Below, in pieces: positions 16,269 through 25,474 of a stretch of DNA of 36,953 nt (positions are counted from its first letter, which is position 1; every line of letters starts with the position of its first letter). The position numbers were made by a program, and so were the translations under genes. The notes below the pieces were generated by a model. The model had not been told where the DNA came from and did no database searches. It was given only the letters and a program-made list of their open reading frames with translations. Source of the stretch: JAWUXM01 sp034111325 (GTDB lineage: Bacteria > Pseudomonadota > Alphaproteobacteria > Rickettsiales > JABIRX01); assembly GCA_034111325.1 (NCBI GenBank), contig JAWUXM010000026.1, positions 1 to 36,953 on the forward strand, read 5' to 3'.

Positions 16269-16625
16269 TTAACTTTTATACATCTCCAAAACATTCTCTG
16301 GTGGGCGACCAATAGCCGCCTTCCCATTACTAACAATAATCGGGCGTTCGATTAATTTAGGGTGTTTTACCATCAAATCAATGATCTCATCCTCTGAGAA
16401 GTTTGCATCCTGAAAGCCAATCTCTTTATATTCCGCCTCACCTTTACGCAGCAAATCTTTAACACTAACCCCTAACATCTCAACTATATTTTTTAACTCT
16501 TCTTTTGATGGCGGATTTTTTAGATATTCTATAATTTGTGGCTCAACATTATTCTCTCGCAACAATGCCAAACTCTGACGTGATTTTGAACATTGCGGGT
16601 TATGGTAAATTAGAGTATTAGGCAT
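16269..16625 (-). CDS. arsC: Glutaredoxin-dependent arsenate reductase ArsC
   Basis: A 118-residue thioredoxin-fold protein of the ArsC/Spx family. The residues used by the Escherichia coli plasmid enzyme are present at identical positions: Cys12 in H-N-P-Q-C-S-K-S-R, Arg60, Arg94 in E-R-P-I-I-V, and Arg107 in I-G-R-P-P-E-N-V-L. It could therefore reduce arsenate to arsenite with glutathione and glutaredoxin. Related YfgD-type proteins have unclear roles, so the true substrate is not certain. There is no ars regulator or arsenite pump beside it. It overlaps the end of secF by 8 bases and is followed immediately by a long hairpin element. Confidence 0.85.
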   Translation of the reverse strand: MPNTLIYHNPQCSKSRQSLALLRENNVEPQIIEYLKNPPSKEELKNIVEMLGVSVKDLLRKGEAEYKEIGFQDANFSEDEIIDLMVKHPKLIERPIIVSNGKAAIGRPPENVLEMYKS

Positions 16626-17526
16626 CCTTTTTCACTTTCATAAAAATAAGAAGAGGAGCTGCAATATAAACCGATGAGTACGTTCCGATAACCACACCAA
16701 ATAATACAGCTAAGCTAAAGCTTTTTAGAACTGCGCCACCAAAGATCACTAAAGAAAGCAAGGCAATGATAGTTGTCCCTGCAGTAAGAATTGTCCGCGA
16801 AAGAGTTCCGTTAATACTTTTATTAATTACCTCCTCAAGATCTGTTTGTTTAAATTTCTGCATATTTTCACGAATACGGTCAAATATCACCACTGAGTCA
16901 TTAATTGAATAACCGATAATTGTTAAAATCGCAGCGATTGAAGTTAGGTTAAATTCCAAAGACATAAAACTGAAAAAACCAATAGTTAAAATTGCATCAT
17001 GGATTAAGGCAACTAAAGCCGCCAAACCAAAACCAATACTAAAGCGCAAAGCAATATATAGCATAATAGCGATGAAGGAAACGATTAGGGCCAAGCTACC
17101 GGACTTTATCAACTCACGACCAATTGTCGGCCCAACAAAATCAACCCGGCGATAGTCAATTTTCTCTTCATAATTTGTCGCTAATATGCTTTTTATTTGT
17201 GCAATCTTTTGTACTTGCTGACCATTATCCAAATCTGTACGCCCAATTCTGATTATTACATCATTCTCACCACCAAAATTTTGCAAAGAAATGTCGCCTA
17301 ATTCTTTATCGCTAAAAATCCCCCGTAATTTTGCTAGATCAGGTTTGTGATTAAAACGCACTTCGATAATCACTCCACCAGTAAAATCGATGCCTTTGTT
17401 TAGACCTTTTGTACTCAGCAAAAATATTGTAAAAATAATCAGCAAAAACGAGCTGATAAATGCTAAATGCTTATGTGCAAGAAAGTTAACTTTTGTCTTT
17501 GATGGTAATAATCTGATTGGGAACAT
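16618..17526 (-). CDS. secF: Protein translocase subunit SecF
   Basis: SecF works with SecD beside SecYEG, using the proton gradient to help pull exported proteins across the inner membrane. This 302-residue protein has a first membrane helix (about 21-39) followed by G-I-D-F-T-G-G (45-51), a periplasmic P1 domain, then five more helices. The conserved R-R-V-D-F-V-G-P-T-I-G-R-E-L segment and the helix pair with G-Y-S-I-N-D-S-V-V-I-F-D-R-I-R-E-N are intact. Length is normal. secD is not next to it in this window, so secD and secF appear to be separated. It overlaps arsC by 8 bases. Confidence 0.96.
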   Translation of the reverse strand: MFPIRLLPSKTKVNFLAHKHLAFISSFLLIIFTIFLLSTKGLNKGIDFTGGVIIEVRFNHKPDLAKLRGIFSDKELGDISLQNFGGENDVIIRIGRTDLDNGQQVQKIAQIKSILATNYEEKIDYRRVDFVGPTIGRELIKSGSLALIVSFIAIMLYIALRFSIGFGLAALVALIHDAILTIGFFSFMSLEFNLTSIAAILTIIGYSINDSVVIFDRIRENMQKFKQTDLEEVINKSINGTLSRTILTAGTTIIALLSLVIFGGAVLKSFSLAVLFGVVIGTYSSVYIAAPLLIFMKVKKDA

Positions 17527-17583
17527 GATCTCTAATTTGTTATTAATTCTGCTGAATATGATTGTTCTTATTAAGGCTTTTTC

Positions 17584-18537
17584 CTAGTTAATAAATTGCC
17601 ATGAAATGTAGAATATGTAAAGAGTCAAGAAAACAAAGCCTGAAAAACGACTGATCTTTTTCTTGATTTTCACTAAAACAAACAAACTTAGCGTAGCAAC
17701 CAATACAACCCACATATCAAATACTAAGAAGCTCTGCGCGATTTGAATTGGTGCAATCAGCGAACCAATACCAAGCACCGCTAATGTGTTAAATATATTA
17801 CTACCTACAACATTACCAATTGCAATATCAGAATGTTTACGAAGCGCTGCCACAATAGAAGTAGCAAGCTCTGGGGCTGAGCCACCAATGGCGATAATCG
17901 TGACGGCTATCGCCGCTTCGCCAACGCCTAAATCCTGCGCTAGAGCTGTTGCTCCAATCACCAAAATATCTGCACCATAGGCCAACATTACAAACCCCAT
18001 AATCACAGCAATAGTAGCAACAATATTATTTAATTTCAGATCTAATTGCTCCTCCACTTCCTGCACTTGCTTTCTGATAATATCTGATTTTTTATCCCGC
18101 CCTTTTTTAAAAGTTGAGTAAGTATAGGTTAGCAATATAACGATTAAGAAAGCACCTTCGATCTGGTTCAAATCCCCCAAAGTGAAAAATAACATCATCG
18201 CAATGGTCGCAATAAACAAATAACGAATATCAAAATTAACTAATTTTGCATTTGTCTTAATCGGATAAATTAATGCGGAAATCCCAAGCACAAGAAAAAT
18301 ATTGGCAATATTACTACCAAGCACATTACCAATAGCAATGTCACTTGCGCCTTTAAGGGTTGCTTTAATCGTAATTAACAATTCTGGCGTTGAAGTTCCA
18401 TATGCTATGACTGTTAGGCCAATCAACATAGGCGGAATTTTAAAGCTATGGGCGATTTTTACGGCGCCACGAACTAAAGCCTCAGCTCCAACAAATAAAA
18501 GTAATAGTCCGCCGATAATTTGTGCTGCGATAATCAT
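17584..18537 (-). CDS. Calcium/sodium antiporter, CaCA (YrbG-like) family
   Basis: A 317-residue integral membrane protein with about ten helices in two inverted halves. The alpha-1 repeat carries G-T-S-T-P-E-L and the alpha-2 repeat G-G-S-A-P-E-L, each followed by S-D-I-A-I-G-N-V-x-G-S-N-I-x-N: the ion-binding signatures of K+-independent CaCA exchangers such as YrbG. It probably exchanges Na+ or H+ for Ca2+ across the inner membrane. I choose the ATG at 18537 because a GAGG ribosome site lies about 9 bases upstream. That site falls inside the TTG-started extension from 18552, so the extension is less likely. It is encoded between midA and secF on the same strand. Confidence 0.92.
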   Translation of the reverse strand: MIIAAQIIGGLLLLFVGAEALVRGAVKIAHSFKIPPMLIGLTVIAYGTSTPELLITIKATLKGASDIAIGNVLGSNIANIFLVLGISALIYPIKTNAKLVNFDIRYLFIATIAMMLFFTLGDLNQIEGAFLIVILLTYTYSTFKKGRDKKSDIIRKQVQEVEEQLDLKLNNIVATIAVIMGFVMLAYGADILVIGATALAQDLGVGEAAIAVTIIAIGGSAPELATSIVAALRKHSDIAIGNVVGSNIFNTLAVLGIGSLIAPIQIAQSFLVFDMWVVLVATLSLFVLVKIKKKISRFSGFVFLTLYIFYISWQFIN

Positions 18538-18590
18538 GTAAACAAACCTCAAGTTATAATGGCGAAATAAAGATTGGAATTGGCGTTATG

Positions 18591-19610
18591 TCAATTAATA
18601 ATTAAGCACTTAAACAGCTCGCCCATTTTGTCTTTGTCAATTAACCTCCTAAGAGCTGTACTTAGTTGTTCTTTTTGCTTGTCACTAGCGTTGTTCATTA
18701 AAACCTGAGCCCGTTTTTCAATCCCTAAATTACGTAAAAAATCTCCCTGATTGACAATCATGGCCGATGTAGCACCAATTGCTAATGCAGTATATTTCAA
18801 AAGAGCAAAATCAACATGGCAGGTCAAGTCCGCCTTTCCAACATCTTGTAAAACATCATGAAATTTATGATTCTTTACCGCCTGCAAACTACTAATTGCT
18901 TTGTCACGACGCGTATAACCATAATCGATAAATAGTGCGCTACCTTTTTGTTGCGCAACCCTTTCTGAAACCTGCTGAATAATCTTCACCGCTGCTTCAC
19001 TATATTCATAAATATCGCCATCGCTAAATTGCCCATCCACAACAATCTTTTTTTCATCGCCAAGAGAAAATTGCAAATTCCCCTGCTCATCCAAATTTAT
19101 AATACGCTCATGCCAAGCGCCTTTATGCATAATAAATTGCGCAACTGGCAAAGCGTCAAGAAACTCATTCGCGACTAAAAACATCTTGTTTTGTGGCACA
19201 TTCTCAAGATTTGCATGATGAAATAATGGCACGGCAAAACCAGCCAATTTTTCCTGCTGTTTTTTACGCAAAACCTCACTGACCTCCACCATGTGAACTT
19301 CTATATTTTTATGAAAATCTGCGATATTTTTTGTAGAATTCAAAATATCAAACATTAGCGTTCCTTGTCCGCCGCCAAGTTCAACAATCTGCAATTTTGG
19401 CTTGCCCATTTCAAGCCAGATATAGGCAAAATAACTGCCTATTACCTCGCCAAAGATTTGGCTAATTTCTGGTGCAGTAATAAAATCTCCCTCCCTGCCA
19501 AAAACATCTTTTTTTGTCGTATAATAGCCATATTGCGGATGAGTTAAGGCAAGCTGCATGAATTTCTCAACACTTATATAACCATGCTGTCGAATGAGTT
19601 TTTTAAGCAT
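18591..19610 (-). CDS. MidA/NDUFAF7-family SAM-dependent methyltransferase
   Basis: A 339-residue protein of the COG1565 family. The family signature G-R-E-G-D-F-I-T-A-P-E-I-S-Q-I-F-G-E lies at 38-55. The SAM-binding motif V-E-L-G-G-G-Q-G-T-L lies at about 76-85, with D-Y-G-Y later in the fold. The eukaryotic member NDUFAF7 methylates an arginine in the 49-kDa subunit of complex I; bacterial substrates are less well defined. The start ATG overlaps the lgt stop by 8 bases, so the two are translated from one transcript. The lgt-midA pairing is a frequent alphaproteobacterial arrangement. No complex I (nuo) genes are in view. Confidence 0.9.
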   Translation of the reverse strand: MLKKLIRQHGYISVEKFMQLALTHPQYGYYTTKKDVFGREGDFITAPEISQIFGEVIGSYFAYIWLEMGKPKLQIVELGGGQGTLMFDILNSTKNIADFHKNIEVHMVEVSEVLRKKQQEKLAGFAVPLFHHANLENVPQNKMFLVANEFLDALPVAQFIMHKGAWHERIINLDEQGNLQFSLGDEKKIVVDGQFSDGDIYEYSEAAVKIIQQVSERVAQQKGSALFIDYGYTRRDKAISSLQAVKNHKFHDVLQDVGKADLTCHVDFALLKYTALAIGATSAMIVNQGDFLRNLGIEKRAQVLMNNASDKQKEQLSTALRRLIDKDKMGELFKCLIIN

Positions 19611-20385
19611 ATTTCTTGTTGATAATCAAATAGACGCCAAGGATAATCATCGGTAATGAGAGAATTTGCCCCATCGAGAAAATTTCTGCAATATAGCCAA
19701 TCTGCTCATCTGGCTGGCGAAAAAATTCAACAATTATCCTTGATATCCCATAGCCAATTAAAAACACCCCAGATAAAGCGCCGTTTTTTTGTCTAACAGG
19801 TTTTTTGGAAACCAAATACATCATCACCAAAAACAGCAATAACCCTTCCAAAGCTGCTTCATATAATTGGCTCGGGTGACGCGCCAAACCATCGCTATAA
19901 GGGAAGATCACTCCCCAAGCAACATCAGTCGGGCGACCATATAATTCAGCATTTGCAAAATTTGCCAAACGCCCAAAAAATAAACCGATCGGCGAGGCAC
20001 ACGCCACTAAATCCATGAAGTTGAGAAATTTTATTTTATGTTTACGACAGAGCAATAGCATAGCCAATGTCAAGCCAATGATCCCACCATGAAAAGACAT
20101 CCCACCTTGCCAAATAAAGAAAATCTGCCACGGATATTCACTATAGTAAGAAAAATTATAAAATAGCGTATAGCCAACTCGCCCACCTAAAATTATTCCT
20201 AGGACTGCATAAAAAATAAAATCATCAATGATATCTTTATTAACTAATTTGAGTTTATACTTACGATTCAAAAACATTATATAATAACCACCAAGGAGAA
20301 TCCCCGTTATATATGCTAATGCATACCAGCGGATTGCTATTGGGCCTATACTAAAAATAATTGGGTCGATATTAGGGAATTGCAT
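19603..20385 (-). CDS. lgt: Prolipoprotein diacylglyceryl transferase Lgt
   Basis: Lgt attaches a diacylglyceryl group from phosphatidylglycerol to the lipobox cysteine of prolipoproteins, the first lipoprotein maturation step. The 260-residue membrane protein has about seven helices. The motifs M-S-F-H-G-G-I-I-G and the Lgt signature G-R-L-A-N-F-A-N-A-E-L-Y-G-R-P are present, as are the I-R-W-Y-A-L start and a C-terminal R-I-I-V-E-F-F-R-Q-P-D-E-Q. I use the ATG at 20385 because it gives the typical M-x-F-P-x-I-D-P start; a TTG at 20400 in the same frame is possible. The predicted lipoprotein autotransporter in this window would be one of its substrates. Confidence 0.96.
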   Translation of the reverse strand: MQFPNIDPIIFSIGPIAIRWYALAYITGILLGGYYIMFLNRKYKLKLVNKDIIDDFIFYAVLGIILGGRVGYTLFYNFSYYSEYPWQIFFIWQGGMSFHGGIIGLTLAMLLLCRKHKIKFLNFMDLVACASPIGLFFGRLANFANAELYGRPTDVAWGVIFPYSDGLARHPSQLYEAALEGLLLFLVMMYLVSKKPVRQKNGALSGVFLIGYGISRIIVEFFRQPDEQIGYIAEIFSMGQILSLPMIILGVYLIINKKYA

Positions 20386-20431
20386 AAAATTAAAATACAA
20401 AATTAGAAACTAATGATATGGATATATCGAT

Positions 20432-22375
20432 ATGAGTAAAAAGCAAATATTCCTACCCTTCTTATTAATCCTCCTCACTTGGCAAAGTGTTTGCGCCAAA
20501 GTCACTCTTGAGCAAATCATTGATAAAGATTTACTGGTTTGTTCAGAACGAGTTATTAACAATATTGCTAAGAATGATTGGCAAGAAGCAATTCACCATG
20601 CTGATTTATGCAATAGCCATAATGTAAAAAAATTATTGATTTATGAATCAATTCTAAAAAACGAAACTGATGATTTTGAAGCAATCAATGCCTTTACGCG
20701 CGCAAGCAAAGGCTGGCCAAATAAAGGCAAGGTACAAACTCAACTAGAGCACGCTATTAATGATGATTCCCCTAGCTCATTAGTTGTTGAATATTTCAAC
20801 AATACCGCGCCACGCAATACACGTACTTTTCTTTATCTTGCCAAACAGCTAAATAATAAAAATTCTAGCTATTATGAAAATCTTATCAAAAAGGCTTGGT
20901 ATGCAAGTGACTTTGGCTGGTTAGAGCGCAGAAGCTTTTTAAATAAACATAAAGATATCATAACTAAAACAGAAATTATAAAAAAAATTAACCTTCTACT
21001 TGATAGGAAAAAAATCTCAGACGCGAAAAATCTTTTTTCATATATTGATCAAGATCACATCAAACTATTCTCAGCTCGGATTAAATTAATGAAAAATTAC
21101 AGCCGCATTACCGCTCTTCTCAAAACCATACCTGAGGGCTTAGAAGATGATGATGGACTACTACATGATATCTCGCATTGGCTAGAGAAACGTGATGTTG
21201 AGGTAAACATTGCCAAATATATTCAAAGACACGACGCTAGAACTAACCCTGAAAATTGGGCAGATATACGTACCCGCAACGTGCGCTACCTACTAAAACA
21301 AGAAAATTACCAACTCGCCTATAACATCGCCAGCCAGCATAATCTCAAAGGTGGCTCCTCTGATTTTGCTAATTTAGAATGGCTCTCTGGTTGGCTTGCC
21401 TTGCGTTTTTTAAACCAGCCATCCCTTGCCTATCTCCATTTTGAAAATCTCTACAATAATGTTAAATATCCCATTAGCCTTTCACGCGGCGCTTATTGGC
21501 TAAGCCGCTCTGCGGCAGCAATGAATAATGATGAAGAGACCAAAAAATGGCAAACTATTGCTGGGCAATATAGTGCAACCTTTTATGGGCAAATGGCCGT
21601 GCTGGAACATAGCGGCAAAATCACACTCCATATTCCTGACTTTCCTGAATTTTCTAACTTAGAAATACGTCAATTTATAAGTAACGAACAGTTAATCGAA
21701 ATTGGTTTGCTCTATGCACATAGTGACAATCTATCATCTGCTGCTGACTTCTTTTTAGCATTCATTAACCAAACGGATGATAAGGATAAAATTGCCAAAG
21801 CGTTAACCGCCGTCTCGACTATCGGCGATAAAGTACTGCTCAACAAAATTGCTAAAGCGGCCAGCTACAAAAACATCCTTGCTTTACAAATGACTTACCC
21901 AATGATGCATATTGACCAACCGCTGAAAAAACAATCTCTTATTATGGCGATAATTCGCCAAGAAAGTGGTTTTGACGAAAATGCGGTCAGCTCATCTGGC
22001 GCGATTGGCTTTATGCAGCTTATGCCCGCAACTGCCAAAGATGTCTCCAACCGCTTAAAGGTCGGCTATAGCAAACATAAACTAAAGACTAACCCTGAAT
22101 ATAACATTCAACTTGGCAGTTATTATATTAGCCATTTGCTTAACCAATTTGATGATTCTTACGTTTTATCAATTGCCTCATATAATGCTGGTCCAACAAA
22201 TGCAAAAAGATGGATAGTAGATAATGGTGACCCAAGAAATATTAAAAACCCACACCTGATCATCGACTGGATAGAGAAAATCCCTTTTGCTGAAACCCGC
22301 AATTATGTACAACGCGTCCTTGAAAATGCTATTGTCTATTTACACATTATCCAACAGGATAAATCTGTAAATTAA
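20432..22375 (+). CDS. slt: Soluble lytic murein transglycosylase (Slt type)
   Basis: A 647-residue periplasmic enzyme that cleaves the MurNAc-GlcNAc bond of peptidoglycan with formation of 1,6-anhydroMurNAc. It starts with a signal peptide (K-K-Q-I-F then a hydrophobic core, cleavage likely after C-A at 21-22). A long alpha-helical superhelix region (about 30-490) precedes the C-terminal lysozyme-like SLT domain. The catalytic Glu is at about 511 in I-I-R-Q-E-S-G-F-D, followed by S-S-G-A-I-G-F-M-Q-L-M-P-A-T-A and A-S-Y-N-A-G-P. Length matches Slt70. It is divergent from lgt with a 46-base gap, and the DMT gene follows after 9 bases, so the two probably share a transcript. Confidence 0.94.
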   Translation: MSKKQIFLPFLLILLTWQSVCAKVTLEQIIDKDLLVCSERVINNIAKNDWQEAIHHADLCNSHNVKKLLIYESILKNETDDFEAINAFTRASKGWPNKGKVQTQLEHAINDDSPSSLVVEYFNNTAPRNTRTFLYLAKQLNNKNSSYYENLIKKAWYASDFGWLERRSFLNKHKDIITKTEIIKKINLLLDRKKISDAKNLFSYIDQDHIKLFSARIKLMKNYSRITALLKTIPEGLEDDDGLLHDISHWLEKRDVEVNIAKYIQRHDARTNPENWADIRTRNVRYLLKQENYQLAYNIASQHNLKGGSSDFANLEWLSGWLALRFLNQPSLAYLHFENLYNNVKYPISLSRGAYWLSRSAAAMNNDEETKKWQTIAGQYSATFYGQMAVLEHSGKITLHIPDFPEFSNLEIRQFISNEQLIEIGLLYAHSDNLSSAADFFLAFINQTDDKDKIAKALTAVSTIGDKVLLNKIAKAASYKNILALQMTYPMMHIDQPLKKQSLIMAIIRQESGFDENAVSSSGAIGFMQLMPATAKDVSNRLKVGYSKHKLKTNPEYNIQLGSYYISHLLNQFDDSYVLSIASYNAGPTNAKRWIVDNGDPRNIKNPHLIIDWIEKIPFAETRNYVQRVLENAIVYLHIIQQDKSVN

Positions 22376-22384
22376 TCTTTTTCT

Positions 22385-22849
22385 ATGCACACACAAAACA
22401 AAACCATGAACATAATATATATGAGTCTGGCGTTAATCGCCGGAATATTCTTCGCCATACAATTAGGCTTCAACGCCTATTTAAATGAGTTTGTGCAAAG
22501 CTCTTTACAAACCACTATCATTTCGTTCATTGTTGGTTTAGGCGCACTACTCATCTTGCTGATTATCATGCAGGATCTACAAATTAATTTTACGACTTTA
22601 AAAAAAGCACCAAATTATGCTTATATCGGCGGTGCATTTGGCGCAGTCGCGGTTGTTTTCACTATTATCCTTACTCCACATATTGGCATTGGCCTAACCT
22701 TGAGCTTAGTTGTGGCTGGGCAAATCTTATGTAGCTTATTACTCGATCATTATGGTCTTTTTGGGCTCCCTACCCAATCAATTAACTTCATGCGCCTCCT
22801 TGGTGCTTCCATGCTTGTTGGTGGTACTTTTTTGATCAAATATTTCTAA
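22385..22849 (+). CDS. DMT-superfamily membrane protein, DUF606/YdcZ type
   Basis: A 154-residue protein with four or five hydrophobic helices. It follows the DUF606 pattern: G-x-x-x-x-x-Q-x-G-x-N-A in helix 1, a second helix starting S-F-I-V-G-L-G-A-L, G-G-x-F-G-A in the middle, and G-Q-I-L-C-S-L-L-L-D-H-Y-G-x-F-G-L-P before the last helix. These proteins are short relatives of drug/metabolite exporters and usually act as dimers; substrates are mostly unknown. It follows slt closely. The ATG at 22385 could also be replaced by one at 22406 (M-N-I-I-Y), which sits nearer the first helix. A long hairpin element lies just downstream but points the other way. Confidence 0.8.
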   Translation: MHTQNKTMNIIYMSLALIAGIFFAIQLGFNAYLNEFVQSSLQTTIISFIVGLGALLILLIIMQDLQINFTTLKKAPNYAYIGGAFGAVAVVFTIILTPHIGIGLTLSLVVAGQILCSLLLDHYGLFGLPTQSINFMRLLGASMLVGGTFLIKYF

Positions 22850-22873
22850 GACATCTTGCGAATTAATCTGAGT

Positions 22874-22980
22874 ATTTTTGTGATGATTTTTGTTAAACCA
22901 TGAGTTTTTTTTGAGGGATCGTATACTACATACGTGACCGATAAAAAACGAAGCAGTTTGGCAAAAAGCGCTCAAAAGAA
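22874..22980 (-). repeat. Dispersed long-hairpin element, copy 3 (3' of glyS)
   Basis: A 107-base imperfect inverted repeat lying 6 bases past the glyS stop. The central stem is CGTAT (22920-22924) / ATACG (22930-22934) with loop ACTAC. The middle arms differ completely from copy 2 (a run of T opposite a run of A near 22904-22912 and 22942-22948), yet they remain complementary. The outer blocks GATTTTTG and GGCAAAAAGC are kept. Because the plus-strand DMT gene ends 24 bases before it, it could also serve that transcript. Confidence 0.78.
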
Positions 22981-22986
22981 TTAGAT

Positions 22987-25071
22987 TTAAAGGATCTTGG
23001 AGAAGTTTGCTACTAACTCAATCTTCCGGCAACTCGCAATAAGTAATTTCACACGGTTATTGCGCAGATGTTTTTCTTCGGTATTTATCATAACATTATC
23101 TAAGAAGCTATTGAGCACTGGGGCTAAGTACGATATTTGCACCAATGCTTCAGCAAAATTTTCTTCTCTTAATGCATCATTTAATGGTGCTTTAATTTGC
23201 TTTAAAACTTTAAGTAAGTCCTTCTCATCTTTTTCCCTAAGCAACAAGCTAGTTGGCAATTTTATTAATGATTTTTTTCCAACAAATTCTGATTTGATTA
23301 AAATATTATGTGCCCTTTTATAAGCAGCCGTAATTTCTTCACCACGGCCGTTCGTAAAGGCTTTGCTTAAAGAAATCGCTTTACGATATATTTTCAAAAT
23401 ATCATCTTCATTACCATCATCAAACACCGCATTTATAAGATCATAGCGAATATTATCACGTTTCATATATTGTTCTAAACGCGTAATGGTGAATTCCAAG
23501 ACTTCATCAATAACTGGCTGACTTTCTGCTTCGACATCTGCTAATTTAAACAAGGATTTTGGATAAAGATGCAGAGCTTTGCTAAATGCTAATTTTAACG
23601 GAATATTGAGATTTGATTCTAATATTATACGAATCACCCCGATTGCAGAACGACGTAGTGCAAAAGGATCCTTCGATGCAGTTGGCTTCTTGCCGATAAT
23701 GAATAAACCCGCCAAACTATCTACTTTATCGGCTAGAGCAATTGCCACTGAAACTGGCGATGTTGGGCAAAAATCATCCATGGATTTTGGCGAATAATGA
23801 TCTCTAATAGCATTTGCAACTTGGTCATTCTCACCATCATGTTTTGCGTAATGATAGCCCATAATCCCCTGCAATTCAGGGAACTCCTTTACAGCCTCAG
23901 TTGTTAAATCTGCCTTAGAAAGAAAAGCTGCTCTTTCTACATTTGGCAAATCTGCATGTGGAATCCATACTGAAATAAATTTCGCCAATGCTGAAATCCG
24001 TTCTATTTTTTCATGGACTGAGCCAATTTCTTGCTGAAAGACTATTTTCTTTAAATCATCAACTCGCTCCTCTAATTTTATTTTAGCATCATTAACAAAG
24101 AAAAACTTTGCATCCGATAACCTAGCTTTTAGAACACGCTGATTCCCCTCTATAACTTTATTAGCATTTTTCTTTAAACTAGCTTCAGTCACAAAAATAA
24201 AGTAAGGAGCTAAAACACCATGTTCAGAATATAGTGAGAAATATTTTTGATGATGCTTCATCGAAGTAATTAATATATCCTGCGGCAAGGACATAAATTC
24301 CTTATCAATCTCCCCTTGTAGAACAAGCGGCGCTTCAACTAAACCAGCCACTTCATCAAGCAGCGCCTCATTGATGATTAGCTCTCCTTTATGATTAGCA
24401 GCGATTTCCTCAGCGTCTTTTCTAATGGATTCCCGGCGAGTTTTTTTATCTAGAATAATACCTAGTTTAGAAAGGGCAGCTATATATTCAGCGCTATCTT
24501 TTTTGATATGTGTATTCTTCCCCGCAATCAAAGTTTGGTCATTAGCTGTTAAATGGCCAAACTTTAGCGGTAATATTGCACTGTCAAAAACACAGAGGAT
24601 GTTATGTATTGGGCGGATCCATTTTATATCATAATTACCCCAGCGCATAGTTTTTGGCCAGGATTTTGCTAGAGTTTTAATTACTTCCTCAAGAACCTTT
24701 ACTAGGCTTTTAGCTAAACTAACCTTCTTCTCTTTTTCGATATAAAAATAATATTTCTCACCTTTAAGCGTTTTAGTCGCAAGTGATTTTTTATCAGACA
24801 AACCATAGCGCTTTAAGAAACCTTCAATCGCCTGTTCATTTGCCCCAACTTTTGGCCCACGTATAACCAACTCTTTTTGGATAATGGTTTTTGGTAAATC
24901 TTTAGCAATTAATACTAAGCGGCGTGGCGTGACAAAGCTTTGTACTTCGCTATCTTTTAGCCCCAAAGAGTCTAATGATTTTTGAAATTCCTCACGCAAA
25001 AGCCGAGCTGCTGGTGCTTGCGCACTAGCAGGAATTTCTTCAGAATATATTTCAAATAACAGTTCAGACAT
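22987..25071 (-). CDS. glyS: Glycyl-tRNA synthetase beta subunit
   Basis: A 694-residue GlyS, the large subunit of the bacterial alpha2-beta2 glycyl-tRNA synthetase, which binds tRNA(Gly) and holds HD-like and anticodon-binding domains. The N-terminus L-L-F-E-I-Y-S-E-E-I-P-A and the following T-P-R-R-L-V-L segment are typical. Also visible are M-R-W-G with I-R-P-I-H, a Q-K-Y-F region, and A-L-A-D-K-V-D-S-L-A-G-L-F with D-P-F-A-L-R-R. Length is usual. It is separated from its partner glyQ by panD. A small hairpin lies in the 47-base gap between panD and glyS, and a long hairpin element follows its stop. Confidence 0.96.
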   Translation of the reverse strand: MSELLFEIYSEEIPASAQAPAARLLREEFQKSLDSLGLKDSEVQSFVTPRRLVLIAKDLPKTIIQKELVIRGPKVGANEQAIEGFLKRYGLSDKKSLATKTLKGEKYYFYIEKEKKVSLAKSLVKVLEEVIKTLAKSWPKTMRWGNYDIKWIRPIHNILCVFDSAILPLKFGHLTANDQTLIAGKNTHIKKDSAEYIAALSKLGIILDKKTRRESIRKDAEEIAANHKGELIINEALLDEVAGLVEAPLVLQGEIDKEFMSLPQDILITSMKHHQKYFSLYSEHGVLAPYFIFVTEASLKKNANKVIEGNQRVLKARLSDAKFFFVNDAKIKLEERVDDLKKIVFQQEIGSVHEKIERISALAKFISVWIPHADLPNVERAAFLSKADLTTEAVKEFPELQGIMGYHYAKHDGENDQVANAIRDHYSPKSMDDFCPTSPVSVAIALADKVDSLAGLFIIGKKPTASKDPFALRRSAIGVIRIILESNLNIPLKLAFSKALHLYPKSLFKLADVEAESQPVIDEVLEFTITRLEQYMKRDNIRYDLINAVFDDGNEDDILKIYRKAISLSKAFTNGRGEEITAAYKRAHNILIKSEFVGKKSLIKLPTSLLLREKDEKDLLKVLKQIKAPLNDALREENFAEALVQISYLAPVLNSFLDNVMINTEEKHLRNNRVKLLIASCRKIELVANFSKIL

Positions 25072-25094
25072 ACATTTTATATTCTTTATTATTC

Positions 25095-25110
25095 CTCTCT
25101 TTTTAGAGAG
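25095..25110 (-). other. Perfect 6-bp hairpin between panD and glyS
   Basis: On the minus strand CTCTCT-AAAA-AGAGAG forms a perfect hairpin 24 bases upstream of the glyS ATG and 8 bases past the panD stop. No U-tract follows, so full termination is unlikely. It could tune the amount of GlyS relative to the upstream genes. Confidence 0.45.
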
Positions 25111-25118
25111 AGATATAT

Positions 25119-25472
25119 TTACTCACCCACGACATTATTCTCTCCATCCAACAAAAGTACTTTTGGCTGATGGTTTTTAGCTTCCTCTTCGTCAAAAGAA
25201 GCGTAAGAGCAAATTATTACTAAATCACCTAGTTTCACTAAATGTGCAGCAGCACCATTTATCCCAATTTTTTTACTACCAGATGGAGCAGGAATGGCGT
25301 ATGTAGCAAAGCGATTACCGTTAGTAATATTGTAAATTTCCACCCTTTCATGAGGGATAATTGCAGCGGCCGCAAGCAAATCACTATCGATTGATATTGA
25401 ACCATTATAGTCAATATCAGTTTCGGTTACGGTTGCACGGTGCAACTTACATTTTAACATCTCAATTCTCAT
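25119..25472 (-). CDS. panD: Aspartate 1-decarboxylase proenzyme PanD
   Basis: PanD decarboxylates aspartate to beta-alanine for pantothenate and CoA synthesis. The 117-residue proenzyme has the canonical start M-L-K-C-K-L-H-R-A-T-V-T and the self-cleavage site Gly24-Ser25 after Tyr22, where Ser25 becomes the pyruvoyl group. The middle has the conserved T-Y-A-I-P-A and G-x-N-G-A-A-A-H-L-V-x-x-G-D segment, with Y-A at the end of the core. The ATG at 25472 follows the glyQ stop by 2 bases. Its position between glyQ and glyS is odd, since these two subunit genes are normally adjacent. panB and panC are not in the window. Confidence 0.95.
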   Translation of the reverse strand: MRIEMLKCKLHRATVTETDIDYNGSISIDSDLLAAAAIIPHERVEIYNITNGNRFATYAIPAPSGSKKIGINGAAAHLVKLGDLVIICSYASFDEEEAKNHQPKVLLLDGENNVVGE

Positions 25473-25474
25473 CT

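Noticed and set aside
22778..22975. Minus-strand frame across the end of the DMT gene and hairpin copy 3
   Set aside because: It runs through the inverted repeat and the antisense of a conserved membrane protein, so it is unlikely to be coding.
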